This document shows positions 1-6,370 of a stretch of 9,840 nt of DNA, piece after piece; within the stretch, counting starts at the first letter, position 1; each line of letters begins with the position of its first letter. The stretch lies in NCBI GenBank assembly GCA_938036405.1, contig CALHPT010000030.1, positions 1-9,840 of the forward strand, given 5' to 3'. Both the position numbers and the translations under genes were made by a program. Below the pieces are notes generated by a model. That model saw nothing but the letters and a program-made list of their open reading frames with translations, did not search any database and had not been told where the DNA came from. The stretch comes from an uncultured Tannerella sp. (lineage in GTDB: Bacteria; Bacteroidota; Bacteroidia; Bacteroidales; Tannerellaceae).

Positions 1-27
1 GGTACGGCGCCTTATCCCCCAATGCAG

Positions 28-66
28 AGAAGTCCTGCGGATCCTTTGTTGATCCACGGGACTTCT
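28..66 (+). terminator. Terminator-like hairpin at left edge
   Basis: The arms AGAAGTCC (28-35) and GGACTTCT (59-66) are perfectly complementary. Inside them GGATC (39-43) pairs with GATCC (51-55) around a seven-base loop, CTTTGTT. The three bases between the two stems pair poorly. On the + strand a T-rich run (TGTTTT) follows; on the - strand no U-run follows. It therefore most likely terminates a + strand gene lying left of the window, but that gene is not visible, so the role is inferred. Confidence 0.45.
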
Positions 67-80
67 TGTTTTGAGTCGTG

Positions 81-305
81 GATCCGTTTCTGATTCATTA
101 CCCCTGACTGCAAAAGGGCCTCAATCAGATTCTGATTTGCTATCCCTGACTGCAAAAGGTCATCAATCAGATTCTGATTCGCTACCCCTGACTGCAAAAG
201 GTCGTCAATCAGATTCTGATTAGGAGGCATCACACGAAAAGGATAGGGAATCAGATTCTGATTGGGGGCTATCACACGAAAGGGATAGGGAATCAGAAAC
301 GGATT
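81..305. repeat. 42-bp-period palindromic repeat array upstream of dnaB
   Basis: Six units lie at exactly 42-base steps, starting at 81, 123, 165, 207, 249 and 291. The four central units carry the 15-mer AATCAGATTCTGATT, a perfect inverted repeat with 7-base arms around one central base. The outer two keep only the inward-facing half-site: TCTGATT at the left end, AATCAGA at the right. The 27-base spacers come in two types. Those at 96-122, 138-164 and 180-206 share CCCTGACTGCAAAAGG. Those at 222-248 and 264-290 share ATCACACGAAA and GGATAGGG. Bases 80-95 and 291-306 form a 15/16 inverted repeat enclosing the array. Because 42 is a multiple of 3, several frames stay open, including a - strand frame with a 14-residue repeat (NQNLIDDLLQSGVA). 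I do not treat that as a proven gene. Function unknown; multi-site protein binding or a small mobile repeat are the main options. Confidence 0.85.
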
Positions 306-328
306 CGAAGGCCCACCCGATAGACAAG

Positions 329-336
329 TACTTTTG
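329..336 (+). promoter_or_regulatory. Candidate Bacteroidetes -7 box for dnaB
   Basis: TACTTTTG fits the Bacteroidetes -7 consensus TAnnTTTG and lies 37 bases before the dnaB ATG, leaving a leader of roughly 30 bases. No TTTG -33 element is found at the expected 18-20-base distance upstream. The last half-site of the 42-bp array (291-305) ends about 23 bases before this box. Either the promoter is weak or activator-dependent, or the match is chance. Confidence 0.35.
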
Positions 337-373
337 GCGCCACAAAAAACATCTCATCACACATCCCATCCCT

Positions 374-1900
374 ATGGCAGAAAACAATTCCAACCGCACG
401 GCGCGCAAGAAGCCCGTCGTCGTACAAGTATCGGACATGGGCCGACTCCAGCCTCAGGCGCGCGACCTGGAACAGGCTGTCCTCGGTGCGCTCATGCTCG
501 AACAAGACGCCTTTTTTAAGGTCAACGAAACGCTCAAGCCCGAGAGCTTCTACGAACGGGCACACCGGCTCATCTATCAGGCCATCGTCGATCTGGCCGC
601 ACGCCAGCACCCCATCGACATGCTGACCGTCATCGATCAGCTGAAGAAAAACGGCGACCTGGAGGCGATCGGCGGACCGCTCTACATCTCCCAGCTGACC
701 GAGAACGTGGGCGGCACAGCTCACCTCGAGCGTCACGCGCAGATCGTGGCCGAGAAGTTCCTGGCCCGCGAACTGATCCGCTACACGGGCGAGATCCAAG
801 GCAAGGCCTACGACGAGACGATCGAGGTCAAAGAGCTCATGCAGGAGGCCGAGGGCGAGCTTTTCCGCATCTCGCAGCAGAACATCCGCAACGAGGCCGT
901 GCAGATCAACCCCATCATCAAGGAGGCGCGCGAGCTGCTCGAGCGGGCGGCCAACCGGAAGGAGGGCCTCAGCGGACTGCCCACCGGCTTTGCCGACCTG
1001 GACAAGATCACGTCCGGGTGGCAGAACTCCGACCTCGTCATCATCGCCGCCCGCCCCGCAATGGGTAAGACGGCCTTCGTGCTCTCCATGGCCCGCAATA
1101 TGGCCGTCACGTTCAAGGTGCCCGTGGCCATGTTCTCGCTTGAGATGAGCAACGTGCAGCTCGTGAACCGCCTCATCGTGAACGTCTGCGAGCTGCCGGG
1201 CGAGAAGATCAAGAGCGGCCGGCTGGAGAAGTACGAGTGGGAGCAGCTGGAGTACAAGATCAAAGACCTCTACGACGCGCCGATCTACGTCGACGACACC
1301 CCGAGCCTCTCCATCTTCGAGCTTCGCACCAAGGCGCGACGCCTCGTACGCGAGCACAAGATCCAGTGCATCTTCATCGACTACCTCCAGCTGATGAACG
1401 CCAGTGGCATGAACTTCGGCAGCCGTGAGCAGGAGGTGAGCACCATCTCGCGCTCGCTCAAAGGGCTGGCCAAGGAGCTGAACATCCCCATCATCGCCCT
1501 CTCGCAGCTCAACCGTGGCGTGGAGGCGCGCCAAGGCATCGAGGGGAAGCGCCCGCAGCTGGCCGACCTGCGCGAGTCGGGTGCCATCGAGCAGGACGCG
1601 GACATGGTCTGCTTCATCCACCGCCCGGAGTATTACAAGATCCTCGAGGACGAGCGCGGCAACTCCCTCGCGGGCATCGCCGAGATCATCGTGGCCAAGC
1701 ACCGTAACGGTGCCACGGGCGACGTGCGACTGCGTTTCAAGAGCGAGTTTGCCAAGTTCATCAACCTCAGCGAGGATCAAGCCGTCCGCGAATACGCCTC
1801 CAGCATGAATCAGGAAGACGCCCCCGGTCCCGCTCCCGTCACCGCCCCGAACGTGGAGGACTTCATTGCCGCCCAAAACGACGAACCGGTGCCGTTCTGA
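374..1900 (+). CDS. dnaB: Replicative DNA helicase DnaB
   Basis: A 508-residue hexameric 5'-3' helicase that unwinds DNA at the replication fork and, in well-studied bacteria, recruits primase. The N-terminal domain spans about residues 25-170 (QARDLEQAVLGALMLEQDAF near the start). The RecA-like motor domain spans about 195-470. It shows Walker A ARPAMGKTAF (226-235, lysine 232), SLEMS (255-259), Walker B FIDYLQL (334-340), SQLNR (377-381), the conserved block RPQLADLRESGAIEQDAD (393-410) and the arginine-finger region KHRNG (442-446). Length and motif order are normal and there is no intein or frameshift. The Pro- and Ala-rich tail (about 475-508) is presumably flexible. The ATG at 374 leaves a short basic, variable leader before the conserved domain. 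It is the only + strand gene here and converges on nagB. The long open frame antisense to it is a codon-bias shadow. Confidence 0.97.
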   Translation: MAENNSNRTARKKPVVVQVSDMGRLQPQARDLEQAVLGALMLEQDAFFKVNETLKPESFYERAHRLIYQAIVDLAARQHPIDMLTVIDQLKKNGDLEAIGGPLYISQLTENVGGTAHLERHAQIVAEKFLARELIRYTGEIQGKAYDETIEVKELMQEAEGELFRISQQNIRNEAVQINPIIKEARELLERAANRKEGLSGLPTGFADLDKITSGWQNSDLVIIAARPAMGKTAFVLSMARNMAVTFKVPVAMFSLEMSNVQLVNRLIVNVCELPGEKIKSGRLEKYEWEQLEYKIKDLYDAPIYVDDTPSLSIFELRTKARRLVREHKIQCIFIDYLQLMNASGMNFGSREQEVSTISRSLKGLAKELNIPIIALSQLNRGVEARQGIEGKRPQLADLRESGAIEQDADMVCFIHRPEYYKILEDERGNSLAGIAEIIVAKHRNGATGDVRLRFKSEFAKFINLSEDQAVREYASSMNQEDAPGPAPVTAPNVEDFIAAQNDEPVPF

Positions 1901-1923
1901 GGAAAACGAAAAACGAAAAATAA

Positions 1924-2066
1924 CCGGGTACATGTAGGGCGTATGCGATACGCCCCTACCCTACCGACCGGAGGCTTCCGCACAAACAAGACAATGCCGG
2001 ATACACGAGGATTTTCCCACGTGTACCCGGCATTCTTCGTTGACGGCCACAGCTGCATGTACCCGG
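1924..2066. repeat. Inverted-repeat-bounded hairpin block between dnaB and nagB
   Basis: CCGGGTACATG at 1924-1934 is the exact reverse complement of CATGTACCCGG at 2056-2066. Inside lie a GTAGGGCGTAT/ATACGCCCCTAC hairpin (1934-1959, triplet loop GCG, one bulged C) and the terminator at 1993-2034, which repeats part of the same motif (GTACCCGGCA at 2023-2032 and 2059-2068). The block looks like a small structured intergenic repeat. No coding potential is recognised. Confidence 0.5.
1993..2034. terminator. Bidirectional terminator between dnaB and nagB
   Basis: AATGCCGG-A-TACACG (1993-2007) pairs with CGTGTA-C-CCGGCATT (2020-2034). The stem has 14 base pairs and one A/C mismatch around a 12-base loop. 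Moderately T-rich sequence follows on both strands (TTCTTCGTTG on +, TTGTCTTGTTTG on -). It lies 93 bases after the dnaB stop and 107 bases after the nagB stop, so it probably serves both convergent genes. Confidence 0.6.
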
Positions 2067-2094
2067 CAAACTTCGCCGGCGTCCGAAGACGCCC

Positions 2095-2116
2095 CCGGCC
2101 AAACTTCGCTGGCCGG
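2095..2116. repeat. GC-rich hairpin beside the nagB 3' end
   Basis: CCGGCCA (2095-2101) and TGGCCGG (2110-2116) are perfectly complementary around the loop AACTTCGC. Similar GC-rich inverted sequences flank it: CCGGCAAACTTCGCCGG at 2063-2079 and GGCCCCGGCGAACCGGCC at 2123-2140. The shared loop element AACTTCGC/GGCGAA suggests repeated or degenerate copies of one hairpin. It may protect the 3' end of nagB mRNA, but no U-run follows. Confidence 0.45.
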
Positions 2117-2141
2117 CGGACCGGCCCCGGCGAACCGGCCC

Positions 2142-2942
2142 TTAATGACCGAGGATGTTCGCTCGCTCGATGTCTTTGAAATAGCGGTAGGTGCCGACCT
2201 TCAGCTCGTCGCAGGCAGCTTCGTCGCAGACGATGATGCCGTGCGGATGGAGTTGCAGGGCGGTGATGGTCCACATCTGGTTCACGCTGCCCTCCACGGC
2301 CTGCTGCAGTGCACGCGCCTTGGCGTGACCGTTGGCGAGGATCACCACCTCGCGCGCGTCCATGACGGTGCCGACGCCGACGGTGAGCGCCGTCTTGGGC
2401 ACCCTCGTAACGTCGTTGTCAAAGAAGCGTGAGTTGGCGATGATCGTGTCCGTGGTGAGCGACTTGATGCGGGTGCGCGAACGGAGCGACGAGCCGGGCT
2501 CGTTGAAGGCTACATGGCCGTCAGGGCCGATACCGCCGAGGAAGAGGTCGATGCCGCCGACTTCGCTGATACGCTTCTCGTAGGCTGCACACTCGGCTTC
2601 GAGGTCGGGGGCGTTGCCGTTGAGGATATGGATGTTCTGCGGCTCCACGTCGACGTGCTCGAAGAAGTGGCGACGCATGAAGGTGTGGTAACTCTCGGGG
2701 TGATCCTCGGGCAGGCCGACGTATTCGTCCATGTTGAAGGTGACGACGTGGCGGAAGGATACTCGGCCTTGCTGGCACAGCTCGATGAGCCGTTTGTAGG
2801 TGCCGATGGGCGACGAGCCAGTGGGCAGACCCAAGACGAAGGGACGCTCGGCCGTGGGAGCGGCGCGATGAATGCGCGAAGCGATGTAGTCCGCCGCCCA
2901 GCGGGACATGGCTTCGTAGGTGGGTTGGATAAGCAGGCGCAT
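2142..2942 (-). CDS. nagB: Glucosamine-6-phosphate deaminase NagB
   Basis: A 266-residue cytosolic enzyme, the same length as E. coli NagB, converting glucosamine 6-phosphate to fructose 6-phosphate plus ammonia in amino-sugar catabolism. Residues line up with E. coli numbering: the phosphate-binding LPTGSSPIGTY (39-49), D72 and E73 in NMDEYVGL, and the catalytic D141, H143 and E148 in GPDGHVAFNEPG. Allosteric-site residues R158, K160 and Y254 are also present, while position 161 is Ser where E. coli has Thr. This suggests that activation by N-acetylglucosamine 6-phosphate could be retained, which is an inference. nagA is not adjacent. A strong terminator-shaped hairpin of the preceding flavodiiron gene ends only about 20 bases upstream of the ATG, and I see no promoter between them. 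How the gene is expressed is therefore unclear. Confidence 0.96.
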   Translation of the reverse strand: MRLLIQPTYEAMSRWAADYIASRIHRAAPTAERPFVLGLPTGSSPIGTYKRLIELCQQGRVSFRHVVTFNMDEYVGLPEDHPESYHTFMRRHFFEHVDVEPQNIHILNGNAPDLEAECAAYEKRISEVGGIDLFLGGIGPDGHVAFNEPGSSLRSRTRIKSLTTDTIIANSRFFDNDVTRVPKTALTVGVGTVMDAREVVILANGHAKARALQQAVEGSVNQMWTITALQLHPHGIIVCDEAACDELKVGTYRYFKDIERANILGH

Positions 2943-2950
2943 GATTGATC

Positions 2951-3009
2951 TAAAAACGAAAAGCTCCTGCCAGACGAAGGGATGATCCCCCTTACCGGCA
3001 GGAGCCTTT
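2951..3009 (-). terminator. Strong intrinsic terminator after the flavodiiron gene
   Basis: Read on the - strand, GGCTCCTGCC pairs with GGCAGGAGC (+ positions 2997-3005 and 2963-2971). A second inner stem (AAGGG 2977-2981 with CCCTT 2989-2993) extends it, and the run TTTTCGTTTTTA follows. It starts about 15 bases after the flavodiiron stop codon. Its U-run ends about 10 bases before the nagB ATG, which makes it unusual as a simple terminator. Confidence 0.8.
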
Positions 3010-3022
3010 CAAGGTTCCGTTT

Positions 3023-4207
3023 TTACTTGTTCGTTCCTCTCAGTCGTTCCGCCATGGCTTGTCCGAGGGCGATGCACTGCTCTTCGGTGCTGATGCCTTG
3101 CTTCTGCTCGACGGGTGTGCCGACTACTTCCCACTTCATGGCTTCGGCGTAGGCCGCCAGATGCTTCACTGCGGCGCCGGCCCAGGTGAACGAGCCAAAG
3201 TAGCTGAAGAGGCGATCCTTCACCTCGCGCAGCTTGATCTCCGAGAGCACCATCTCCACCTCGGGGTAGAGCTGGCCGCTGTAGGTGGGGCAACCCACGA
3301 TGAGGCCGCGGTAGTTGAAGACGTCGCGCAGGATGTAGGAGCCGTGGCTCTTGCTGACGTTGTGCATGGCGATGTGGCGCACGCCGCCGTCGGAGAGGGC
3401 CGTGGCGATGTCCTCAGCCATCTGCTCGGTGTGGCCGTACATGCTGCCGTAAACGATCGTCACGCCGTCGAGGCCTTCGTAGCGGCTGAGGCGGTCGTAG
3501 AGGGCGATCACATCGCCGCTTTGCCTCGTCCAGACGGGGCCGTGGGTGGAGCAGATGGTCTGGATATCGAGCCCGGAGAGCTTCTTGAGGGCGCGCTGCA
3601 CGGGGCCGCCGTACTTGCCGACGATGTTGGCGTAGTAGCGCGTCATCTCGCTCCAGAAGCGGTCGGTGTCCATATCTGTGTCGAGCACGCCGCCGTCCAG
3701 GGTGCCGAACGTGCCGAAGGCGTCGGCCGAGAAGAGCACCTTCTCCGTCTCCTCATACGTGACCATGACCTCGGGCCAATGCACCATCGGGGCCATGTAG
3801 AACGAGAGTTTGTGGTGGCCCAAGTCGAGCGTGTCGCCCTCCTTGACCTCGTGCAGCCCGTCGGTGATGCCGTGATATCCGGCCAGCATGCCGAAGGTCT
3901 GCTTGTTGCCGATGATCTTCACGTCGGGGTAGATCTGGCGCAAGAGGCGGATGCTGCCGGCGTGGTCCGGCTCCATGTGATCGACCACGAGATAGTCCAG
4001 CTTGCGGCCGTCGAGCAGCTTGGCCACGCGCTTGAAGAAGAGGTCGGAATAGCAGATATCGACCGTATCGACGAGCACAGTCTTGTCGTCGACGATCAAA
4101 TAAGAGTTGTAGGACACGCCCCCGGGGAGCGGCCACAGGTTTTCAAACAGTGCTTTTTGGCGATCGTTTACGCCTACGTAATAAATGTCCTTAGCAACAG
4201 CTTTCAT
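3023..4207 (-). CDS. Class A flavodiiron protein (FprA/Roo family oxygen or NO reductase)
   Basis: A 394-residue soluble protein with the two-domain class A flavodiiron architecture. These proteins reduce O2 to water, or NO to N2O, using electrons from rubredoxin or similar donors; sequence alone does not decide the substrate. The N-terminal metallo-beta-lactamase-like domain (about 1-245) has all expected diiron ligands: H77, E79 and D81 in DHMEPDHAGS, H143 in APMVHWPE, D162 in SADAFG and H222 in STHGPVW. The C-terminal flavodoxin domain (about 248-390) has the FMN phosphate loop YGSMYGHTE (253-261) and a CPTYSGQLYPE loop. There is no C-terminal rubredoxin or flavin reductase extension. It probably protects this anaerobe from oxygen or NO, alongside the superoxide dismutase further upstream. 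The ATG at 4207 gives the usual family N-terminus. The gap to lgt holds a repeat array and no promoter I can identify with confidence. Confidence 0.95.
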   Translation of the reverse strand: MKAVAKDIYYVGVNDRQKALFENLWPLPGGVSYNSYLIVDDKTVLVDTVDICYSDLFFKRVAKLLDGRKLDYLVVDHMEPDHAGSIRLLRQIYPDVKIIGNKQTFGMLAGYHGITDGLHEVKEGDTLDLGHHKLSFYMAPMVHWPEVMVTYEETEKVLFSADAFGTFGTLDGGVLDTDMDTDRFWSEMTRYYANIVGKYGGPVQRALKKLSGLDIQTICSTHGPVWTRQSGDVIALYDRLSRYEGLDGVTIVYGSMYGHTEQMAEDIATALSDGGVRHIAMHNVSKSHGSYILRDVFNYRGLIVGCPTYSGQLYPEVEMVLSEIKLREVKDRLFSYFGSFTWAGAAVKHLAAYAEAMKWEVVGTPVEQKQGISTEEQCIALGQAMAERLRGTNK

Positions 4208-4333
4208 GATGGATCCTGTTTTTTATTGATGATTGATATGTGTATGAATCGGTAGTGTGAAATCGTTGGTGAGAAGCGAGATCTCAGCCTCTTTTTTACG
4301 GGAAATACGGGGCGCAGAAGGACTTGTTAGTCG

Positions 4334-4472
4334 TTGCAACAATCTTGCAAATCGAAAAATGAAGTTTTGGCGCTTGCAAGAGTCTTGCAAATGGGAAAAA
4401 GAACTTTTTTTCGCTTGCAACAATCTTGCAAATGGGAAAAAGTAGTTTTTGGCGTTTGCAAGATTGTTGCAA
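4334..4472. repeat. 40-41-bp-period TTGCAA-N5-TTGCAA array between lgt and flavodiiron gene
   Basis: Four 17-base units of the form TTGCAA-N5-TTGCAA start at 4334, 4374, 4415 and 4456 (steps of 40, 41 and 41). TTGCAA is itself a palindrome, and the two copies in each unit are 11 bases apart, about one helical turn. The N5 is CAATC, GAGTC, CAATC and GATTG. Unit 4 is thus the exact reverse complement of units 1 and 3. The spacers are similar AT-rich sequences (ATGGGAAAAAG...TTTTTGGCG). The 313-base gap 4208-4520 otherwise shows only a GAGATCTC palindrome (4278-4285) near the flavodiiron gene and a GGCGTTT/AAACGCC inverted pair (4451-4457, 4483-4489). That pair, read on the - strand, could form a hairpin ending lgt transcripts. 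Short open frames across the array are repeat translations, not recognised proteins. Confidence 0.85.
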
Positions 4473-4520
4473 GCATTTCCAAAAACGCCGTGGGCGCCGT
4501 AAAGGCCTTAGAATGTGCGT

Positions 4521-5345
4521 TCAAGAATGGATTGGCTGTTTCCGCGCGCGCCATACGCAATAGATGCCCAAAAGGATGAACGGGATGCTAAGCAACTGGC
4601 CCATATCGAGCGGCAGGGAGGCCTCAAACTCTTCCTGATAGTTCTTCAAAAACTCCACGAAGAAGCGGGCGGTGAAGATGCAGATCATGAAGATGCCGAA
4701 GATCAGCCCCTCGCGCTTCCAGGCGTCCCGCTTGAAGTAGAGCCACATGCAGAGGGCGAAGGTCAGGAGGTAGCAGACGGCCTCGTAGAGCTGCGTCGGG
4801 TGCGAGGGCGGGGTGAAGATGGGCGCGGCGCCGTGACGCCAGGCGTAGAGGTTGTCGACGAAGCGGAACCCCCACGGCAGGTCGGTCGGGTGGCCATAGA
4901 TCTCGTGGTTCATCAGGTTGCCGATGCGGATCAGCGCCGCCACCAGTCCGGTGGGCACGACGAGCTTGTCGAACGTCCAGAGCATGCTCCGATGCGACAC
5001 GTAACGCGAGAAGAAATAGATGGCAATGATGATGCCCAGTACGCCGCCGTGGCTGGCCAAGCCGCCCTCCCAGACCTTGAGGATCTCGACCGGGTGAGAG
5101 AAGTAATACGACGGGTTGTAGAAAATACAATGCCCCAGTCGGGCGCCGATAAGCGTGCCGGCCAGGGTGAAGTAGAGGAGCGGGTCGAGCCATTTCTCAT
5201 TGAGGCCTTCGCGTCGAAACATGCGCTCGACGATCTTGTAACCCACGGCAAAACCGACGAGGAACATGAGCGTGTACCAGCGGATTTCCTTCGGGCCGAT
5301 GGAGAAGATGACCGGGTCGGCGGTCCAAGTAATGTCTAAAAGCAT
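4521..5345 (-). CDS. lgt: Prolipoprotein diacylglyceryl transferase Lgt
   Basis: An inner-membrane enzyme that transfers diacylglycerol from phosphatidylglycerol to the lipobox cysteine of prolipoproteins, the first step of lipoprotein maturation. From the chosen start it has 274 residues, with about seven hydrophobic segments. It shows the conserved GGLASHGG (94-101), the Lgt signature RIGNLMNHEIYG (140-151, with the essential arginine R140), HPTQLYEA (182-189) and ARFFVEF (226-232). The start is ambiguous. An in-frame ATG at 5384 would add 13 residues (MDWTNCVTNPTLP) and overlap the 3' end of ddh by 22 bases. I prefer the ATG at 5345 because MLLDITWTADPVIFSIG resembles the usual start of Bacteroidetes Lgt. 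With this start the gene begins 17 bases after the ddh stop, and the two are almost certainly co-transcribed. Confidence 0.94.
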   Translation of the reverse strand: MLLDITWTADPVIFSIGPKEIRWYTLMFLVGFAVGYKIVERMFRREGLNEKWLDPLLYFTLAGTLIGARLGHCIFYNPSYYFSHPVEILKVWEGGLASHGGVLGIIIAIYFFSRYVSHRSMLWTFDKLVVPTGLVAALIRIGNLMNHEIYGHPTDLPWGFRFVDNLYAWRHGAAPIFTPPSHPTQLYEAVCYLLTFALCMWLYFKRDAWKREGLIFGIFMICIFTARFFVEFLKNYQEEFEASLPLDMGQLLSIPFILLGIYCVWRARKQPIHS

Positions 5346-5362
5346 AGGCAGAGTGGGATTCG

Positions 5363-6262
5363 TTACACAATTCGTCCAATCCAAGCCTCGCGATCGCCAG
5401 GCAGCAGGTCGACGGGCGCAATTTCAATCATTGTATAGGCACCCGGCTTGAGTCGCATCGCCGCGCGGGCCGCAGCCACGAGGATCTGCCCCGTGAGCGC
5501 CGGGTTATTGATCTGCATATCGAAGCTGATGCGTTGGTTGTGCGTCACGCCGGAGACGCCCTTGCGGGTGAGGTGCACGCCGTGGCCCACATCCTTCAGC
5601 GCCTCCACCGAATCCACACGGACGACGTGCGTCTCGTCGTGAGCGAAATAGTCGTCGCGGCGGATGGCGTTGGCTACGGCGTCGAAGTCGTATCCGTCTT
5701 CAATCTCCACATAGACCATGCGCCGGTGCACACCCGTACCCATCGGGATCGTCATGCTCAGCGCCGAGCGTACGCCTTCGATCGCCTTGACCGCCACCGT
5801 GTGGCCCATGCTCATGCCCGGGCCAAAGTCAGTGTAGGTGATGCCCTCCGGCACGATGGCCTGCAGCAGCGCACGCACCACGGAGTCGCTACCCGGATCC
5901 CATCCGGCAGCCACGACCGACACAGCGCCGTGACGCTTGGCCTCTACGTCGAGCGTCTGACGCAGATCGGCTATTTGGGAGTGAATATCGAAGCTATCCA
6001 CCGTGCGAATGCCCAGCGCCAGTGCAGTTTTGGCGTAAGCCTCGACCAAGCGCGTAGGGGTGGCCAGTATGGCCACATCGACGGCCTCGAGCTTCTCTAA
6101 ATGATCGGTTACGGGGTATGAGCGGAACGGCTCAGGAAGGGGGGATTGGGGGTTGCGGCGGATGACGCCCGCCACTTCAAAGTCGGGCGCGGCCTCAATG
6201 GCTTCCAGCGCATAGCGCCCGATATTGCCGTAACCTACTACGGCAGCTCTGATTTTTTTCAT
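5363..6262 (-). CDS. ddh: meso-Diaminopimelate D-dehydrogenase
   Basis: A 299-residue NADP-dependent enzyme of the one-step dehydrogenase variant of lysine biosynthesis. It interconverts L-tetrahydrodipicolinate plus ammonia with meso-diaminopimelate, which also supplies the peptidoglycan peptide. The N-terminal Rossmann fold has VVGYGNIGRYA (8-18) and the basic pair R35-R36 after the second strand, suited to the NADP 2'-phosphate. Family blocks follow: SFDIH (90-94), AAGWDPGSDS (118-127), DFGPGMSMGHT (145-155) and THNQRISFDMQINNPALTGQ near the C-terminus. Length and motifs match Bacteroidales Ddh. The ATG at 6262 starts MKKIRAAVVGYG, leaving no room for a longer conserved N-terminus. It begins only 25 bases after the encoded CCA end of tRNA-Arg with no terminator or promoter visible between, so a tRNA-ddh-lgt transcript is likely. 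Confidence 0.95.
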   Translation of the reverse strand: MKKIRAAVVGYGNIGRYALEAIEAAPDFEVAGVIRRNPQSPLPEPFRSYPVTDHLEKLEAVDVAILATPTRLVEAYAKTALALGIRTVDSFDIHSQIADLRQTLDVEAKRHGAVSVVAAGWDPGSDSVVRALLQAIVPEGITYTDFGPGMSMGHTVAVKAIEGVRSALSMTIPMGTGVHRRMVYVEIEDGYDFDAVANAIRRDDYFAHDETHVVRVDSVEALKDVGHGVHLTRKGVSGVTHNQRISFDMQINNPALTGQILVAAARAAMRLKPGAYTMIEIAPVDLLPGDREAWIGRIV

Positions 6263-6287
6263 AGAGGGGGGAGGAGGGAGTGTTGCT

Positions 6288-6362
6288 TGGTAGTCTCGCC
6301 GGGAATCGAACCCGAATCTAAAGTTTAGGAAACTTCTATTCTATCCATTGAACTACGAGACC
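6288..6362 (-). tRNA. tRNA-Arg (anticodon CCU)
   Basis: Read on the - strand the sequence folds as a full cloverleaf: acceptor GGTCTCG/CGAGACT (one G-U pair), D arm GTTCAATGGATAGAAT, anticodon arm GAAGT-TTCCTAA-ACTTT with anticodon CCT, and T arm TCGGG-TTCGATT-CCCGG. The discriminator is A (6291) and CCA is encoded at 6288-6290. The anticodon reads AGG arginine codons. The mature body without CCA is 72 bases (6291-6362). It lies between sod and ddh, immediately upstream of ddh. Confidence 0.96.
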
Positions 6363-6370
6363 TTATTTCA

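Noticed and set aside
81..305. CRISPR array
   Set aside because: The regularly spaced repeats first suggest CRISPR. But the 15-base palindromes are shorter than CRISPR repeats, the spacers fall into two near-identical types and are not unique, and no cas gene is nearby.
293..1933. 546-codon open frame antisense to dnaB
   Set aside because: It covers the whole of a clear dnaB gene in a high-GC region. The composition (rich in L, V, D, H, G, R) is what the antisense of a biased coding sequence gives, and no domain is recognisable.
1810..2432. Short open frames across the dnaB-nagB gap (154-codon -, 78- and 130-codon +)
   Set aside because: They run through terminator hairpins and into the ends of dnaB or nagB in wrong frames, with no recognisable protein features.
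3059..4255. 398-codon + strand open frame opposite the flavodiiron gene
   Set aside because: A shadow of codon bias in the real - strand gene, with low-complexity V/A/H/D/E composition and no family motif.
4223..4579. Several short open frames rich in LQxSCK on both strands
   Set aside because: They are translations of the TTGCAA repeat array in several frames and both directions, with no independent evidence of coding.
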